Below are positions 28,818 through 39,681 of a DNA stretch of 64,000 nt, piece after piece. The position numbers and the translations under genes were made by a program. Source of the stretch: Pseudomonas alloputida (lineage in GTDB: Bacteria; Pseudomonadota; Gammaproteobacteria; Pseudomonadales; Pseudomonadaceae); contig NZ_CP128540.1 of NCBI RefSeq assembly GCF_021283545.2, forward strand, positions 3,321,501-3,385,500. Reading direction: 5' to 3'. Below the pieces are notes generated by a model, which saw nothing but the letters and a program-made list of their open reading frames with translations, ran no database searches and was not told the origin of the DNA. Every line of letters starts with the position of its first letter. Position 1 is the first letter of the stretch.

Positions 28818-30209
28818 ATGACCGTGCTCATCGCACTCGCTGCTTTGGCCTTGCTGATGCTGGCCGCCTACCGCGGTTACAGCGTAATCCTCTTCGCCCC
28901 CATCGCCGCCCTCGGCGCTGTCCTGCTCACCGACCCTGCCGCCGTCGCCCCTGCGTTCACGGGGGTGTTCATGGAAAAAATGGTCGGTTTCATCAAACTG
29001 TACTTCCCGGTATTCCTGCTGGGGGCGGTGTTCGGCAAGCTGATCGAGCTGTCCGGTTTCTCCCGCTCGATCGTCGCCGCGGCCATCCGCCTGCTCGGCA
29101 CCCGCCAGGCGATGCTGGTCATCGTACTGGTCTGTGCCCTGCTTACTTACGGCGGTGTTTCGCTGTTCGTGGTGGTGTTCGCGGTGTACCCGTTCGCCGC
29201 CGAAATGTTCCGTCAGAGCAATATCCCCAAACGCCTGATCCCGGCCACCATCGCCCTGGGCGCATTCTCGTTCACCATGGACGCCCTGCCCGGCACCCCA
29301 CAGATCCAGAACATCATCCCCAGCACCTTCTTCAACACCACCGCCTGGGCCGCACCGTGGCTGGGCCTGATCGGCACGCTGTTCGTGTTCTTTACCGGCA
29401 TGGCCTACCTGCAGCGCCAGCGCAACAAGGCCCAGCGCGCCGGTGAAGGTTATGGCACCGACTTGCGCAACGAACCGGAAACCGCTGCCGACCTGAGCCT
29501 GCCCAACCCTTGGCTGGCGCTGTCGCCGCTGATACTGGTGGGGGTGATGAACCTGGTGTTCACCCACTGGATACCGCATTGGTACGGCCCCAGTCACAGC
29601 CTGCAATTGCCAGGCATGAGTGCACCGGTACAAAGCGACGTGACCAAGCTGACGGCCATCTGGGCTGTGCAGGCCGCGTTGCTGGTGGGCATCCTGATGG
29701 TCCTGGTGTGCGCCTTTGGCGCCATTCGTACACGCCTGGCCGAAGGCACCAAAAGCGCGGTGGGTGGTGCCTTGCTGGCAGCCATGAACACCGCTTCGGA
29801 ATACGGCTTTGGCGCGGTAATCGCCTCGCTGCCGGGTTTTCTGGTGCTGGCCGATGCCCTGCGCAGCATCCCCAACCCCTTGGTGAACGAAGCCATCACC
29901 GTGACCTTGCTGGCCGGCATCACCGGCTCCGCTTCGGGCGGCATGAGCATCGCCTTGGCAGCCATGGGCGACACGTTCATCGCCGCCGCCCACGCGGCCG
30001 ATATCCCGCTGGAAGTGCTACACCGGGTAGCCGCCATGGCCAGCGGTGGCATGGACACCCTGCCGCACAATGGCGCGGTGATCACCTTGCTGGCGGTGAC
30101 CGGCCTCACCCACCGCGAGGCCTACAAGGACATTTTTGGTATTACCCTGATCAAGACCCTGGCGGTGTTCGTGGTCATCGCCACGTTCTACGCCACTGGC
30201 ATCGTCTAA
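28818..30209 (+). CDS. GntP-family permease, probable 3-hydroxybutyrate uptake
   Basis: A 463-residue permease with 12-14 hydrophobic segments of the GntP/CitMHS-like fold. Motifs include YRGYSVILFAPIAALGAVLL near the N-terminus, a conserved TYGGVSLFVVVFAVYPFA and TGSASGGMSIAL. It lies between the sigma-54 promoter and the 3-hydroxybutyrate dehydrogenase gene, so hydroxybutyrate or acetoacetate is the likely substrate (inference from context). Ribosome site CAGGAGA. Ends 10 nt before the next gene. Confidence 0.85.
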   Translation: MTVLIALAALALLMLAAYRGYSVILFAPIAALGAVLLTDPAAVAPAFTGVFMEKMVGFIKLYFPVFLLGAVFGKLIELSGFSRSIVAAAIRLLGTRQAMLVIVLVCALLTYGGVSLFVVVFAVYPFAAEMFRQSNIPKRLIPATIALGAFSFTMDALPGTPQIQNIIPSTFFNTTAWAAPWLGLIGTLFVFFTGMAYLQRQRNKAQRAGEGYGTDLRNEPETAADLSLPNPWLALSPLILVGVMNLVFTHWIPHWYGPSHSLQLPGMSAPVQSDVTKLTAIWAVQAALLVGILMVLVCAFGAIRTRLAEGTKSAVGGALLAAMNTASEYGFGAVIASLPGFLVLADALRSIPNPLVNEAITVTLLAGITGSASGGMSIALAAMGDTFIAAAHAADIPLEVLHRVAAMASGGMDTLPHNGAVITLLAVTGLTHREAYKDIFGITLIKTLAVFVVIATFYATGIV

Positions 30210-30219
30210 GGAGCATTGC

Positions 30220-30990
30220 ATGACCCTTGAAGGCAAAACTGCACTCGTCACCGGTTCCACCAGCGGCATTGGCCTGGGCATCGCCCAGGTATTGGCCCGG
30301 GCTGGCGCCAACATCGTGCTCAACGGCTTTGGTGACCCGGGCCCCGCCATGGCGGAAATTGCCCGGCACGGGGTGAAGGTTGTGCACCACCCGGCCGACC
30401 TGTCGGATGTGGTCCAGATCGAGGCTTTGTTCAACCTGGCCGAACGCGAGTTCGGCGGCGTCGACATCCTGGTCAACAACGCCGGTATCCAGCATGTGGC
30501 ACCGGTTGAGCAGTTCCCGCCAGAAAGCTGGGACAAGATCATCGCCCTGAACCTGTCGGCCGTATTCCATGGCACGCGCCTGGCGCTGCCGGGCATGCGC
30601 ACGCGCAACTGGGGGCGCATCATCAATATCGCTTCGGTGCATGGCCTGGTCGGCTCGATTGGCAAGGCAGCCTACGTGGCAGCCAAGCATGGCGTGATCG
30701 GCCTGACCAAGGTGGTCGGCCTGGAAACCGCCACCAGTCATGTCACCTGCAATGCCATATGCCCGGGCTGGGTGCTGACACCGCTGGTGCAAAAGCAGAT
30801 CGACGATCGTGCGGCCAAGGGTGGCGATCGGCTGCAAGCGCAGCACGATCTGCTGGCAGAAAAGCAACCGTCGCTGGCTTTCGTCACCCCCGAACACCTC
30901 GGTGAGCTGGTACTCTTTCTGTGCAGCGAGGCCGGTAGCCAGGTTCGCGGCGCCGCCTGGAACGTCGATGGTGGCTGGTTGGCCCAGTGA
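30220..30990 (+). CDS. bdhA: 3-hydroxybutyrate dehydrogenase
   Basis: A short-chain dehydrogenase of 256 residues that oxidises (R)-3-hydroxybutyrate to acetoacetate with NAD. The nucleotide-binding motif is [12 protein letters not shown] (residues 11-22), followed by NNAGIQH, catalytic Ser in NIASVHGL and YVAAKHG. The substrate-recognition stretch [17 protein letters not shown] and the C-terminal [16 protein letters not shown] are characteristic of hydroxybutyrate dehydrogenases. Strong AGGAG site, 10 nt after the permease stop, so the two form an operon. Confidence 0.95.
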
Positions 30991-31045
30991 CGGGCGGCCT
31001 GGGCCTGGCGACGGTCGCGCATTCGTTTATCAGCAAGGAGGCCTT

Positions 31046-31525
31046 ATGCGCCCTACCCCAATGACCGCGATTCTGGCCCTGAGCCTGGCCGCCGCCGCAC
31101 CTGCGATGGCCGCCAGCCTGAAGGACATCGCGCCCTACCCCGAGGCGGAAAAGGGCTTCACCCGGCAGGTTATCCACCTGCCGGCCCAGGCCGACGAGTC
31201 GGCCTATAAACTGGAAATCCTCGCTGGCAAGACGCTGCAGGTCGACTGCAATCGTCAGCGCCTGGGCGGCAACCTGGAAGCACACACCCTGGAAGGCTGG
31301 GGCTACAATTACTACCGCCTGGACAACGTCAGCGGCCCGGCCAGCACGCTGATGGCCTGCCCGGACGGCAAGAAGACCGAGGCCTTCGTGCCGGTGGTCG
31401 GCGATGGCTTCCTGCTGCGCTACAACAGCAAGCTGCCGGTGGTGGTGTATGTGCCCAAGGATGTCGAAGTGCGCTACCGCGTGTGGTCGGCATCGCAGGA
31501 TGTGCAGAAGGCTAAAGTAGAGTAG
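31046..31525 (+). CDS. eco: Ecotin, periplasmic serine protease inhibitor
   Basis: Ecotin-family inhibitor of trypsin-fold proteases, 159 residues with a signal peptide (cleavage after AMA, about residue 22). [22 protein letters not shown] and the reactive loop [11 protein letters not shown] align with E. coli ecotin, where the loop is [11 protein letters not shown]; the P1 position would be Leu instead of Met. The dimerising C-terminal strand YRVWSA is present. AAGGAGG ribosome site. It sits 55 nt after bdhA with no terminator seen, so it may be read through from the hydroxybutyrate promoter. Confidence 0.94.
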
Positions 31526-31543
31526 GCAGGACCGCTTTCTCTG

Positions 31544-31579
31544 CAGGGTCAGCCTCTTCGCAACACGAGGCTGATCCTG
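31544..31579 (+). terminator. Hairpin after ecotin
   Basis: CAGGGTCAGCCTC pairs with GAGGCTGATCCTG (13 positions, one G-T wobble) around a 10-nt loop, 18 nt after the ecotin stop. Only a weak T-stretch follows (CCTGAGCCTGCTTTTGTT). It probably terminates or attenuates transcription before the acetoacetyl-CoA synthetase gene. Confidence 0.6.
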
Positions 31580-31617
31580 CCCTGAGCCTGCTTTTGTTCC
31601 GGTAAAGGAGATTCGGC

Positions 31618-33494
<1,877 letters not shown>

Positions 33495-33498
<4 letters not shown>

Positions 33499-33569
33499 AG
33501 AACACCGATGCCCTGGCCAACCCGGAGGCGCTGGAGCAGTTTCGCGATCGCGCAGAGCTGAAGAGCTGA
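33495..33569 (+). pseudogene. Out-of-frame C-terminal tail of acetoacetyl-CoA synthetase
   Basis: Read in this frame the sequence gives VKNTDALANPEALEQFRD RAELKS and then a stop, matching my knowledge of the conserved tail of this enzyme family. Restoring one C in GGC(C)GGCCGGTG joins it in frame to the upstream CDS and brings the total to about 650 residues. Either a genuine recent mutation or an assembly/sequencing error. Confidence 0.75.
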
Positions 33570-33585
33570 AGAGCTGAAGAGCTGA
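33554..33585. repeat. Four tandem copies of AGAGCTGA (8 bp)
   Basis: Exact 8-bp units at 33554, 33562, 33570 and 33578. The first one and a half units encode the end of the ancestral synthetase tail, including its stop codon; the rest are duplications beyond it. Their length is not a multiple of three, but they lie after the stop, so copy changes would not alter the protein. Slippage product. Confidence 0.85.
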
Positions 33586-33672
33586 CATTCATCGCGGCCA
33601 TTTAGGCGCGATCGCTTCAACGGGATTCAATCAGGCATAATGCCGCCTTTGTCCCCGATGCACAGGTAGCCC

Positions 33673-33948
33673 ATGAAAGCCCAAGCCCGCCACATTCTGG
33701 TCAAGACCGCTGACGAAGCCGAAAAGCTCAAGCAGCGCATCGCCAACGGCGAGGCTTTCGACGTGCTCGCGAAAAAGTTCTCTCTTTGCCCATCCGGCAA
33801 GCGCGGTGGTGACCTGGGCGAAATTCGCCCCGGGCAGATGGTCGGCGCCATCGACCAGGTGATCTTCAAGAAGCCTTTGCGTGTGGTACACGGGCCGATC
33901 AAGAGCAAATTCGGCTACCACCTGGTGCAAACGTTCTACCGCGACTAA
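33673..33948 (+). CDS. Single-domain parvulin peptidyl-prolyl isomerase
   Basis: A second small parvulin, 91 residues, of the same design as the one at 22856: ARHILVKT, CPSGKRGGDLGEIRPGQMV, KSKFGYHLVQTFYRD. There is no signal peptide, so it is cytoplasmic. The two differ in charge, this copy being more basic. It is monocistronic between the synthetase and the autotransporter genes. Confidence 0.93.
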   Translation: MKAQARHILVKTADEAEKLKQRIANGEAFDVLAKKFSLCPSGKRGGDLGEIRPGQMVGAIDQVIFKKPLRVVHGPIKSKFGYHLVQTFYRD

Positions 33949-34027
33949 CGCGCTAGCCCTTTGCCACCTGACATTTTTGCCAGTTGTGGTCGTGACGCAC
34001 TCCTCTATACAACCCCGGTAACCCTGT

Positions 34028-34043
34028 GCACCACGCGTGGTGC
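34028..34043. promoter_or_regulatory. 16-bp perfect palindrome before the autotransporter gene
   Basis: GCACCACGCGTGGTGC, 32 nt before the autotransporter ATG. A perfect, loop-free palindrome suits a dimeric regulator site better than an RNA hairpin. No regulator gene is adjacent. Confidence 0.45.
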
Positions 34044-34075
34044 GCAGGTTTCCCTGGTGAATGGAGGTTTTCCTG

Positions 34076-36538
34076 ATGCGTCTACGCCTGATGCTGACCC
34101 TGGGTTCGCTCCCGCTGCTGGGCATGGCCTCGCCCGCTGCACACGCGGCTTGTACCTTCTCACCCGGCCCGGGTAACGACACCTACACCTGTGACAGCGG
34201 CACCGCACCCGCGTTGGTGGACAGCAGCGGCGATAACCGCCTGGTATTCCCGGCATCCGGTAGCGGCGCCATTACCGGCGACGTAACCTTCGGCGCCGGC
34301 AAAGACAGCATCGACATGGCCTCTGGCAGCGTCGGCGGGAACGTCAACCAGGGCGCCGGCATCGATGACTTCGTCATGAGCGGCGGCGTCATCGAAGGCA
34401 ACCTCAACCAGGGTGATGGCCTGGACACCTTTCACATGAGCGGCGGCTGGATCAAGGGCACGTTCGACAGCGGCGACTATGCCGAAATGGACGACGGACG
34501 TATCGGCAACGTCAACATGCGGCTGGACGAGAACACCTTCATCATGCGTGGCGGCAGCGTCGACCGGAACGTCATCACGGCCTTCGACAAGGACTACATC
34601 GAAGTCTTCGAGGGCAACATCGGTGGCAACATCAGCGTCAGCGGTGGCGACGACCAGGTGCTGGTGCACGGTGGCCAGGTTGGCGGCGATGTGTTGCTGA
34701 GCACTGGCAACGACCGCTTCACCTGGGACGGTGGCCGTATTGGCGGGCGCGTGGATGCCGGGCCAGGTGATGACACGGCACTGCTCAAAGGCCTTACGCC
34801 CGAGGTGCTGAGTATCACGTTGGACGGCGGCGAAGGTAACGACAGCCTGACGTTCGATGCCAGCCAGCCGGCAGGCGGTGCCCACTATGTGAACTGGGAG
34901 CGCGTGGCGCTGAACAACGGCAGCCGGCTGGCACTGGATGACACGCTGGTACTGGGCGACAGCAACAGCAGCACGGGCAGCCTCGCCCTCGACGCCAGCA
35001 GCCGCATCACGTCACGCCAAGGGGTAATCACTGCGTTTGCCCCTGGCCAGCGCGCCGCAATCAGCAACGCAGGCACACTTGACCTCACCGCCGGCAATGA
35101 TGCCATGGGCCGCTTGCGCATCGAGGGCGATTACACCGGCAACAACGGCACCCTGCGCCTGAACAGCGTGCTGGCCGGCGATGGCGCTGCTTCCGATCGC
35201 CTGGTGGTCAGCCGCGGCGCCATCGCCGGCTCTACCCAGGTGCTCATCAACAACCTCAACGGCGCAGGTGCGGCGACTGCCCAGAACGGCATCCAGGTGG
35301 TCGAAGCCCGTAACGGCGCCACCAGCACGGCCACCGCCTTTGTACAGACCCAAAGGCTGTCGGCCGGTGCCTACGACTATCGGCTGTTCAAAGGGGGCGT
35401 TACTGCCGGCAGTGAAAACAGCTGGTACCTGCGCTCGACGCTGGTTGCGCCACCCGCTCCAGCCCCTGTGCCGGCACCGGGCGAGCCGCCGGTGATCGCC
35501 CCAGCCGTCACCCCGCCCGTCGCTGCGCCAGCGCCCGGCCAGGCCGAGCTGCCGGCGCCGGTGCAGGGCCAAAGCCTGCCGCTGTACCGCCCCGAGGTCC
35601 CGGTGTATGCCGCAGCGCCGCGGGGGGCCGCGATCATCGCCCGCCAGGCACTGGGCACCTTCCACCAACGCCAGGGCGACCAGCTGTTATTGCAGGGTGA
35701 AAGCGCCCTCCCCGCCAGCTGGGGGCAAGCCTACGGCGGCACGCTGCGCCAGCAATGGAGCGGCACGGTCAGCCCGAGCCTGGATGGCGACCTGTACGGT
35801 TTCAAGGTGGGCCAGGACCTGTATGCCAAGGTTGGCGACAACGGTTACCGCCAGCATGTTGGTATCTACGTAAGCCATAGCCGCCTGGACGCCGACGTCA
35901 AAGGGTTTGCCCTGGCCGTTCACGACCGCAGCGTGGGCGACCTGAAGCTCGATGGCGATAGCGTGGGCACCTACTGGACGCTGGTCGGGCCACAGGGCGC
36001 GTACCTGGACGCGGTGTTGCAATACACCCGCCTGGATGGCCGCGCCCGCTCCGAGCGTGGCGACACGCTGAACCTCGACGGCCACGCCTGGACAGCTTCA
36101 CTGGAATCGGGCTACCCCATCACCCTGTCCGAGCGCTGGCGCGTGGAACCGCAAGCTCAGTTGATTGCGCAAAAGGTCGCGCTGGAAAGCGCCCGCGACA
36201 GCGTCTCGCGCATCAGTCATGACGCCCAGGTCGAGCTGACCGGCCGTTTGGGCCTGCGCCTGGAGGGTGCGTTCACGGGGAGCAGCGGGCGCCTGTTGCA
36301 GCCTTTTGCGCAGGTCAACCTGTGGCACGGCGACGGTGGGCGCGACACCTTGACCTTCGATGACGCTGACAAGATCAAGACCGATTACCGCTATACCTCA
36401 GTGCAACTGGAAAGCGGTGTGGTAGCGCAGGTCAACGAAGCGCTGAGCCTGCATGGCGGCGTGCAGTACACCGCCAACCTGGACAGCCGCCAGCAGGAAG
36501 CCAGCGGCGTGAACCTGGGCGTGCGCTGGCAGTTCTAG
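34076..36538 (+). CDS. Autotransporter with beta-helical repeat passenger
   Basis: Type V secretion protein of 820 residues. A signal peptide (to about AHA, residue 24) precedes a passenger with a repeat of roughly 20-25 residues, pattern GG-x-I/V-x-G-N/D-V-x-x-G-x-G-x-D-x-F/V-x-M/V-x-G. Then comes a Pro/Ala-rich linker (APPAPAPVPAPGEPP) and a C-terminal barrel of about 290 residues ending in the typical aromatic QF. No protease or lipase motif is visible, so adhesion or biofilm is a guess. ATG 34076 is preferred to 34061 because GGAGG lies 8 nt upstream. Its stop shares the bases CTAG with the stop of the converging LysE gene. Confidence 0.9.
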   Translation: MRLRLMLTLGSLPLLGMASPAAHAACTFSPGPGNDTYTCDSGTAPALVDSSGDNRLVFPASGSGAITGDVTFGAGKDSIDMASGSVGGNVNQGAGIDDFVMSGGVIEGNLNQGDGLDTFHMSGGWIKGTFDSGDYAEMDDGRIGNVNMRLDENTFIMRGGSVDRNVITAFDKDYIEVFEGNIGGNISVSGGDDQVLVHGGQVGGDVLLSTGNDRFTWDGGRIGGRVDAGPGDDTALLKGLTPEVLSITLDGGEGNDSLTFDASQPAGGAHYVNWERVALNNGSRLALDDTLVLGDSNSSTGSLALDASSRITSRQGVITAFAPGQRAAISNAGTLDLTAGNDAMGRLRIEGDYTGNNGTLRLNSVLAGDGAASDRLVVSRGAIAGSTQVLINNLNGAGAATAQNGIQVVEARNGATSTATAFVQTQRLSAGAYDYRLFKGGVTAGSENSWYLRSTLVAPPAPAPVPAPGEPPVIAPAVTPPVAAPAPGQAELPAPVQGQSLPLYRPEVPVYAAAPRGAAIIARQALGTFHQRQGDQLLLQGESALPASWGQAYGGTLRQQWSGTVSPSLDGDLYGFKVGQDLYAKVGDNGYRQHVGIYVSHSRLDADVKGFALAVHDRSVGDLKLDGDSVGTYWTLVGPQGAYLDAVLQYTRLDGRARSERGDTLNLDGHAWTASLESGYPITLSERWRVEPQAQLIAQKVALESARDSVSRISHDAQVELTGRLGLRLEGAFTGSSGRLLQPFAQVNLWHGDGGRDTLTFDDADKIKTDYRYTSVQLESGVVAQVNEALSLHGGVQYTANLDSRQQEASGVNLGVRWQF

Positions 36539-37158
36539 CGGCGCGCAGCCAGCAGACCGAGACCTGCGCAGCCCAGCAAGGACGCGCTGACCCGGTTGAA
36601 CATTCGGCGTGGGCCGGGCTGGCTGAACCAACGCTGCATGTAGGCGCCCAGGCCTGAGTAGATGGCGATGGCCGCCCATTCCAGCAGCAGGAACAACACA
36701 CCCAGCCAAAGGAACTGCTCACTCACCGGGGTGCTGCTACCGACCGAGACGAACTGCGGCAGGAAGGCGGTAAAGATCAGGATGGCCTTGGGGTTGCCGG
36801 CCGCCACCCAGAACTCCTGGCGCGCCAGGCGCCAAGTGCCGCCTGGGTGATCGCTTGCCACCACGGTCTCGCTCACGGGTGCGCGCCACAGTTGCCAGGC
36901 GATGTAGAACAGGTAGGCCGCGCCCACCACCTTGATGGCCAGGAATAGGTATTCGCTGGTATGCAACACCACTGCCAGGCCCATCGCTGCCAGGGCGATC
37001 ATGCCGCAGAAGGCAAGGATACGGCCGGCGCCGGCCACGCAGGCGGTGCGCAGGCCGTAACGGCTGGCGTTGTGCAGTGACAACAGGTTGTTAGGCCCTG
37101 GCGCCATGTTCAAGGCGAAGCAGGCAGGGATGAAAAGCAGCAGGCTTGAAAGGTCCAT
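36535..37158 (-). CDS. LysE/RhtB-family exporter
   Basis: A 207-residue amino-acid exporter with six helices. The conserved LysE motif is NMAPGPNNLLSLHNASRYG (residues 17-35), and NPKAILIFTAFLPQFV lies in the middle. The substrate is unknown; relatives export threonine, homoserine, leucine or lysine. ATG 37158 follows a GAGGAAAC ribosome site; the upstream in-frame ATG would add a polar leader. Transcribed divergently from the AraC regulator at 37289, which may control it. Confidence 0.9.
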   Translation of the reverse strand: MDLSSLLLFIPACFALNMAPGPNNLLSLHNASRYGLRTACVAGAGRILAFCGMIALAAMGLAVVLHTSEYLFLAIKVVGAAYLFYIAWQLWRAPVSETVVASDHPGGTWRLARQEFWVAAGNPKAILIFTAFLPQFVSVGSSTPVSEQFLWLGVLFLLLEWAAIAIYSGLGAYMQRWFSQPGPRRMFNRVSASLLGCAGLGLLAARR

Positions 37159-37288
37159 TCTCGTTTCCTCTGACAACAGCCCTCTATTTCGGTGGGTTCC
37201 GGGCCCTGCGGTCAAGTAACAGCCAGCGATAAAAACTGTACGGGTTCACGGTACCTGTTACCCTGCCGGCAATACCGAGGAGCCTGTA

Positions 37289-38098
37289 ATGCCCCGTTCC
37301 CACGCCGACCTGTGGCGCGATCCGGCCCTGGCACATGTCGAAAGCCGGCGCGCCTGCCACAGCCGGGCCTGCTACAAGGCCCACAGCCACCCGACGTTTT
37401 CCATCGGTGCAGTGGATGCTGGCCGCAGCCATTTCACCGGGGCTGCCGACGGGCAGCAACACTTGGCGCCCGGCACGCTGGTACTGGTTCCGGCCCACCG
37501 CGTGCATGCCTGCAACCCGGCCCCCGGCCTGGCGTGGAGCTATCAGATGCTGCATGTGGATGCCGACTGGCTGACGCAGTTACGCCTGGAGTCGGGCCTT
37601 GGCGGTATCGAAGCCGGCGAACCGGTGCGTATCTGCAGGGAGGCCGAGGTATATCGGCAGTTCTGCGCGCTGAACAGGTTGCTGTTTTCCAGTGCCTGCA
37701 ATGGCGAGAAAGATGCGGCGCTGATTGCCTTTTTGGGGGACCTGGATTTTTCCGCGCACCCACCGCTGGCAGCGGCCCCCGCCCTGCAAGCCGCCACCTT
37801 GAACGGGTTGCTTGCACGCATCGAACACCAGGACCCTGCGCAATTGAGCCTGGAGGTATTGGCGCGGGAGGCCGGGCTTGGGCGCTATCAACTGATCCGC
37901 GCGTTTCGAGCGGCTACCGGGTTTACCCCGCATGCCTACCTGCTCAATGCCCGGGTCAATCGCGGGCGGCAACTGTTGAGTGAAGGGCTGGCCCTGGCGG
38001 AAGTGGCCTACCAGCTTGGCTTTGCTGACCAGAGCCATTTCCAGCGGGTGTTCAAGGCCCATGTGGGGGTTACGCCGGGGCAGTACCGCGGAAACTGA
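37289..38098 (+). CDS. AraC-family transcriptional regulator
   Basis: A 269-residue regulator. The N-terminal AraC-binding cupin (HSRACYKAHSHPTFSIGAVDAG, GTLVLVPAHRVHACNP) precedes two C-terminal HTH motifs (LSLEVLAREAGLGRYQLIRAFRAATGFTPHAYLLNARVN and LAEVAYQLGFADQSHFQRVFKAHVGVTPGQYR). It lies between two LysE-type exporter genes, divergent from one and upstream of the other. An effector amino acid is therefore likely, but this is inference. Ribosome site GAGGAG. Confidence 0.92.
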   Translation: MPRSHADLWRDPALAHVESRRACHSRACYKAHSHPTFSIGAVDAGRSHFTGAADGQQHLAPGTLVLVPAHRVHACNPAPGLAWSYQMLHVDADWLTQLRLESGLGGIEAGEPVRICREAEVYRQFCALNRLLFSSACNGEKDAALIAFLGDLDFSAHPPLAAAPALQAATLNGLLARIEHQDPAQLSLEVLAREAGLGRYQLIRAFRAATGFTPHAYLLNARVNRGRQLLSEGLALAEVAYQLGFADQSHFQRVFKAHVGVTPGQYRGN

Positions 38099-38179
38099 AA
38101 GCTGCTGCATATGCAATATTGTTCAATACGCCAGAACGGGCCCGGCAGCAGACTGCGGTTTTTCCGCAGAGCAGCCCCA

Positions 38180-38794
38180 ATGCAACAATTCATGATCATC
38201 GCCCTGGCCCACTTCCTTGCCCTGCTCTCGCCTGGCCCGGACTTTTTCCTGGTCGCACGCAACGCGATCAGCAGCGGCTGGCGCATCGCCAGCGGCGCCT
38301 GCCTGGGCATAGCGCTGGCCAATGGCGCGTTCATCGTCATCGCCTTCACCGGGCTTTCGGTACTGCAGCAAGGCAGCCTGCTGTTCAGCGCCCTGCAACT
38401 GGTCGGCGCCAGCTACCTGCTGTACATCGGCGTGCTGTTCCTGCGCCATGCCGGGCAAACCAGCCTGGGCACAGTCGCCGGCAGCCAGCGGGTGCATGGC
38501 TGGTGGCGCAGTTTGGGCATGGGCTTCTTGTCTGGCATCCTCAACCCCAAGAACGCGCTGTTCTATGCCAGCCTGGCCAGCATGGTCGCCAGCGTCAGCC
38601 CCGGCTGGAAAACGGCCTACGCGCTATGGATGTTCAGCATCGTCCTGCTCTGGGACTTGCTGGTCGCCGTGGCCATCGGCAACCAGCGGGTACTGCGGCG
38701 CTTCGCCCGCAGCCTGGCGTGGCTGGAGCGGGCCTCGGGGGTCATGCTGGTGATGTTGGCGGGGGCGTTGTTGCTGCATCTGGCCCGGGGCTGA
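38180..38794 (+). CDS. LysE/RhtB-family exporter (threonine/homoserine type)
   Basis: A 204-residue six-helix exporter: HFLALLSPGPDFFLVARNAISSGWRIASGACLGIALAN and GILNPKNALFYASL are RhtB/LysE signatures. ATG 38180 begins exactly at the first helix. The ribosome site is weak (GCAGAG). It follows the AraC regulator by 81 nt in the same direction. Its 3' end overlaps the converging phosphoesterase gene by 53 nt. Confidence 0.9.
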   Translation: MQQFMIIALAHFLALLSPGPDFFLVARNAISSGWRIASGACLGIALANGAFIVIAFTGLSVLQQGSLLFSALQLVGASYLLYIGVLFLRHAGQTSLGTVAGSQRVHGWWRSLGMGFLSGILNPKNALFYASLASMVASVSPGWKTAYALWMFSIVLLWDLLVAVAIGNQRVLRRFARSLAWLERASGVMLVMLAGALLLHLARG

Positions 38795-39467
38795 CTTGTT
38801 GCAAGGTGCGCATGTCGACCAAGGTGAAATGGCCGCTGGCCCAGCCCCCCGTGTCCAGGTGCCACACATTGCCCAGCAGCTTGGCCTCCAGCACCGGGGT
38901 GTGGCCGACCAGCAGGGCTCGCAGGCCCTGCACCGGTTGGGTGTCCCCCTCTTTCAGGCGCCGACGCGACCACTGGCACACTTGGCGCACTTCAGGGTCG
39001 TCATCCAGTTCCAGCCAGGAGCGTAAGTCTGTCCAGTCGGCAAACGGGCTGTCTGCATGCAGCAGGCCTACCAGACCGTCTGCACTCTCCACTTCCATGG
39101 CAATCGGCAACTGCTCGAAACGCTCCACGAAACGCAGTTGCTCGCGCCGCGGCAAGTCAAGGAACCAACCACCCCCGGCGGCGCGGTACATGCCCAGGTC
39201 GAGCCGCCCACCGCGCACGCGGGTGATTGCCAAGGCCTCATGATTGCCCTGGACGGCATGGAACCAAGGCTGGGCCAGCCATTCCAACGCTGCCTCGCTG
39301 TGCGGCCCACGGTCGACCAGGTCACCCACGCTGAACAGGCGGTCCACCGCCGGATCGAACCCTACCGCATCCAGGCATTGTTGCAGGCGCTGGAAGTGGC
39401 CATGGATATCGCCTACGGCCAGATCCCGTCCCCGGATATTGGCGATCATCCGCCGAAACCGTGCCAT
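38742..39467 (-). CDS. Metallophosphoesterase (PrpA/PphA-like Ser/Thr phosphatase)
   Basis: A 241-residue phosphatase of the bacteriophage-lambda PPase/PphA group. Metal-binding motifs are GDIHGH, GDLVDRG and GNHE, with GHT in VGHTP and a late HLDTGGW. Members dephosphorylate proteins or diadenosine tetraphosphate-like substrates; the exact target is not predictable. ATG 39467 was chosen because the motif order and the length match the family; the upstream extension is Cys/Arg-rich and unlike it. Confidence 0.9.
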   Translation of the reverse strand: MARFRRMIANIRGRDLAVGDIHGHFQRLQQCLDAVGFDPAVDRLFSVGDLVDRGPHSEAALEWLAQPWFHAVQGNHEALAITRVRGGRLDLGMYRAAGGGWFLDLPRREQLRFVERFEQLPIAMEVESADGLVGLLHADSPFADWTDLRSWLELDDDPEVRQVCQWSRRRLKEGDTQPVQGLRALLVGHTPVLEAKLLGNVWHLDTGGWASGHFTLVDMRTLQQVSPGPDAATTPPPTSPA

Positions 39468-39681
39468 TACAGTGTTCCTCCGCTGGTAGCACCCTGCCCG
39501 GCTTCGCGCGGGCCGTGCGCATGGCGCTGTCACTGGACAGCATGGCACAAGGTACCGTGGCTGCGCAGGTTGGGAGGCGTTTTGCTGCGCACCCCAGGCT
39601 TCCTGAAAAACCCTTCACTGGAATAGGCGTTGGTGCCGGTAGTATGCTCGGCCCGTCAATCTTCACCAGGGAATGGTTCTG

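Noticed and set aside
28811..29446. Second-frame ORF over the GntP permease start
   Set aside because: Overlaps a well-supported permease in another frame; His/Arg/Pro-rich shadow.
33554..33585. AGAGCTGA repeats as a phase-variation switch
   Set aside because: They lie after the stop codon of the synthetase and are not in a promoter of the next gene (88 nt away), so copy changes should not switch a protein.
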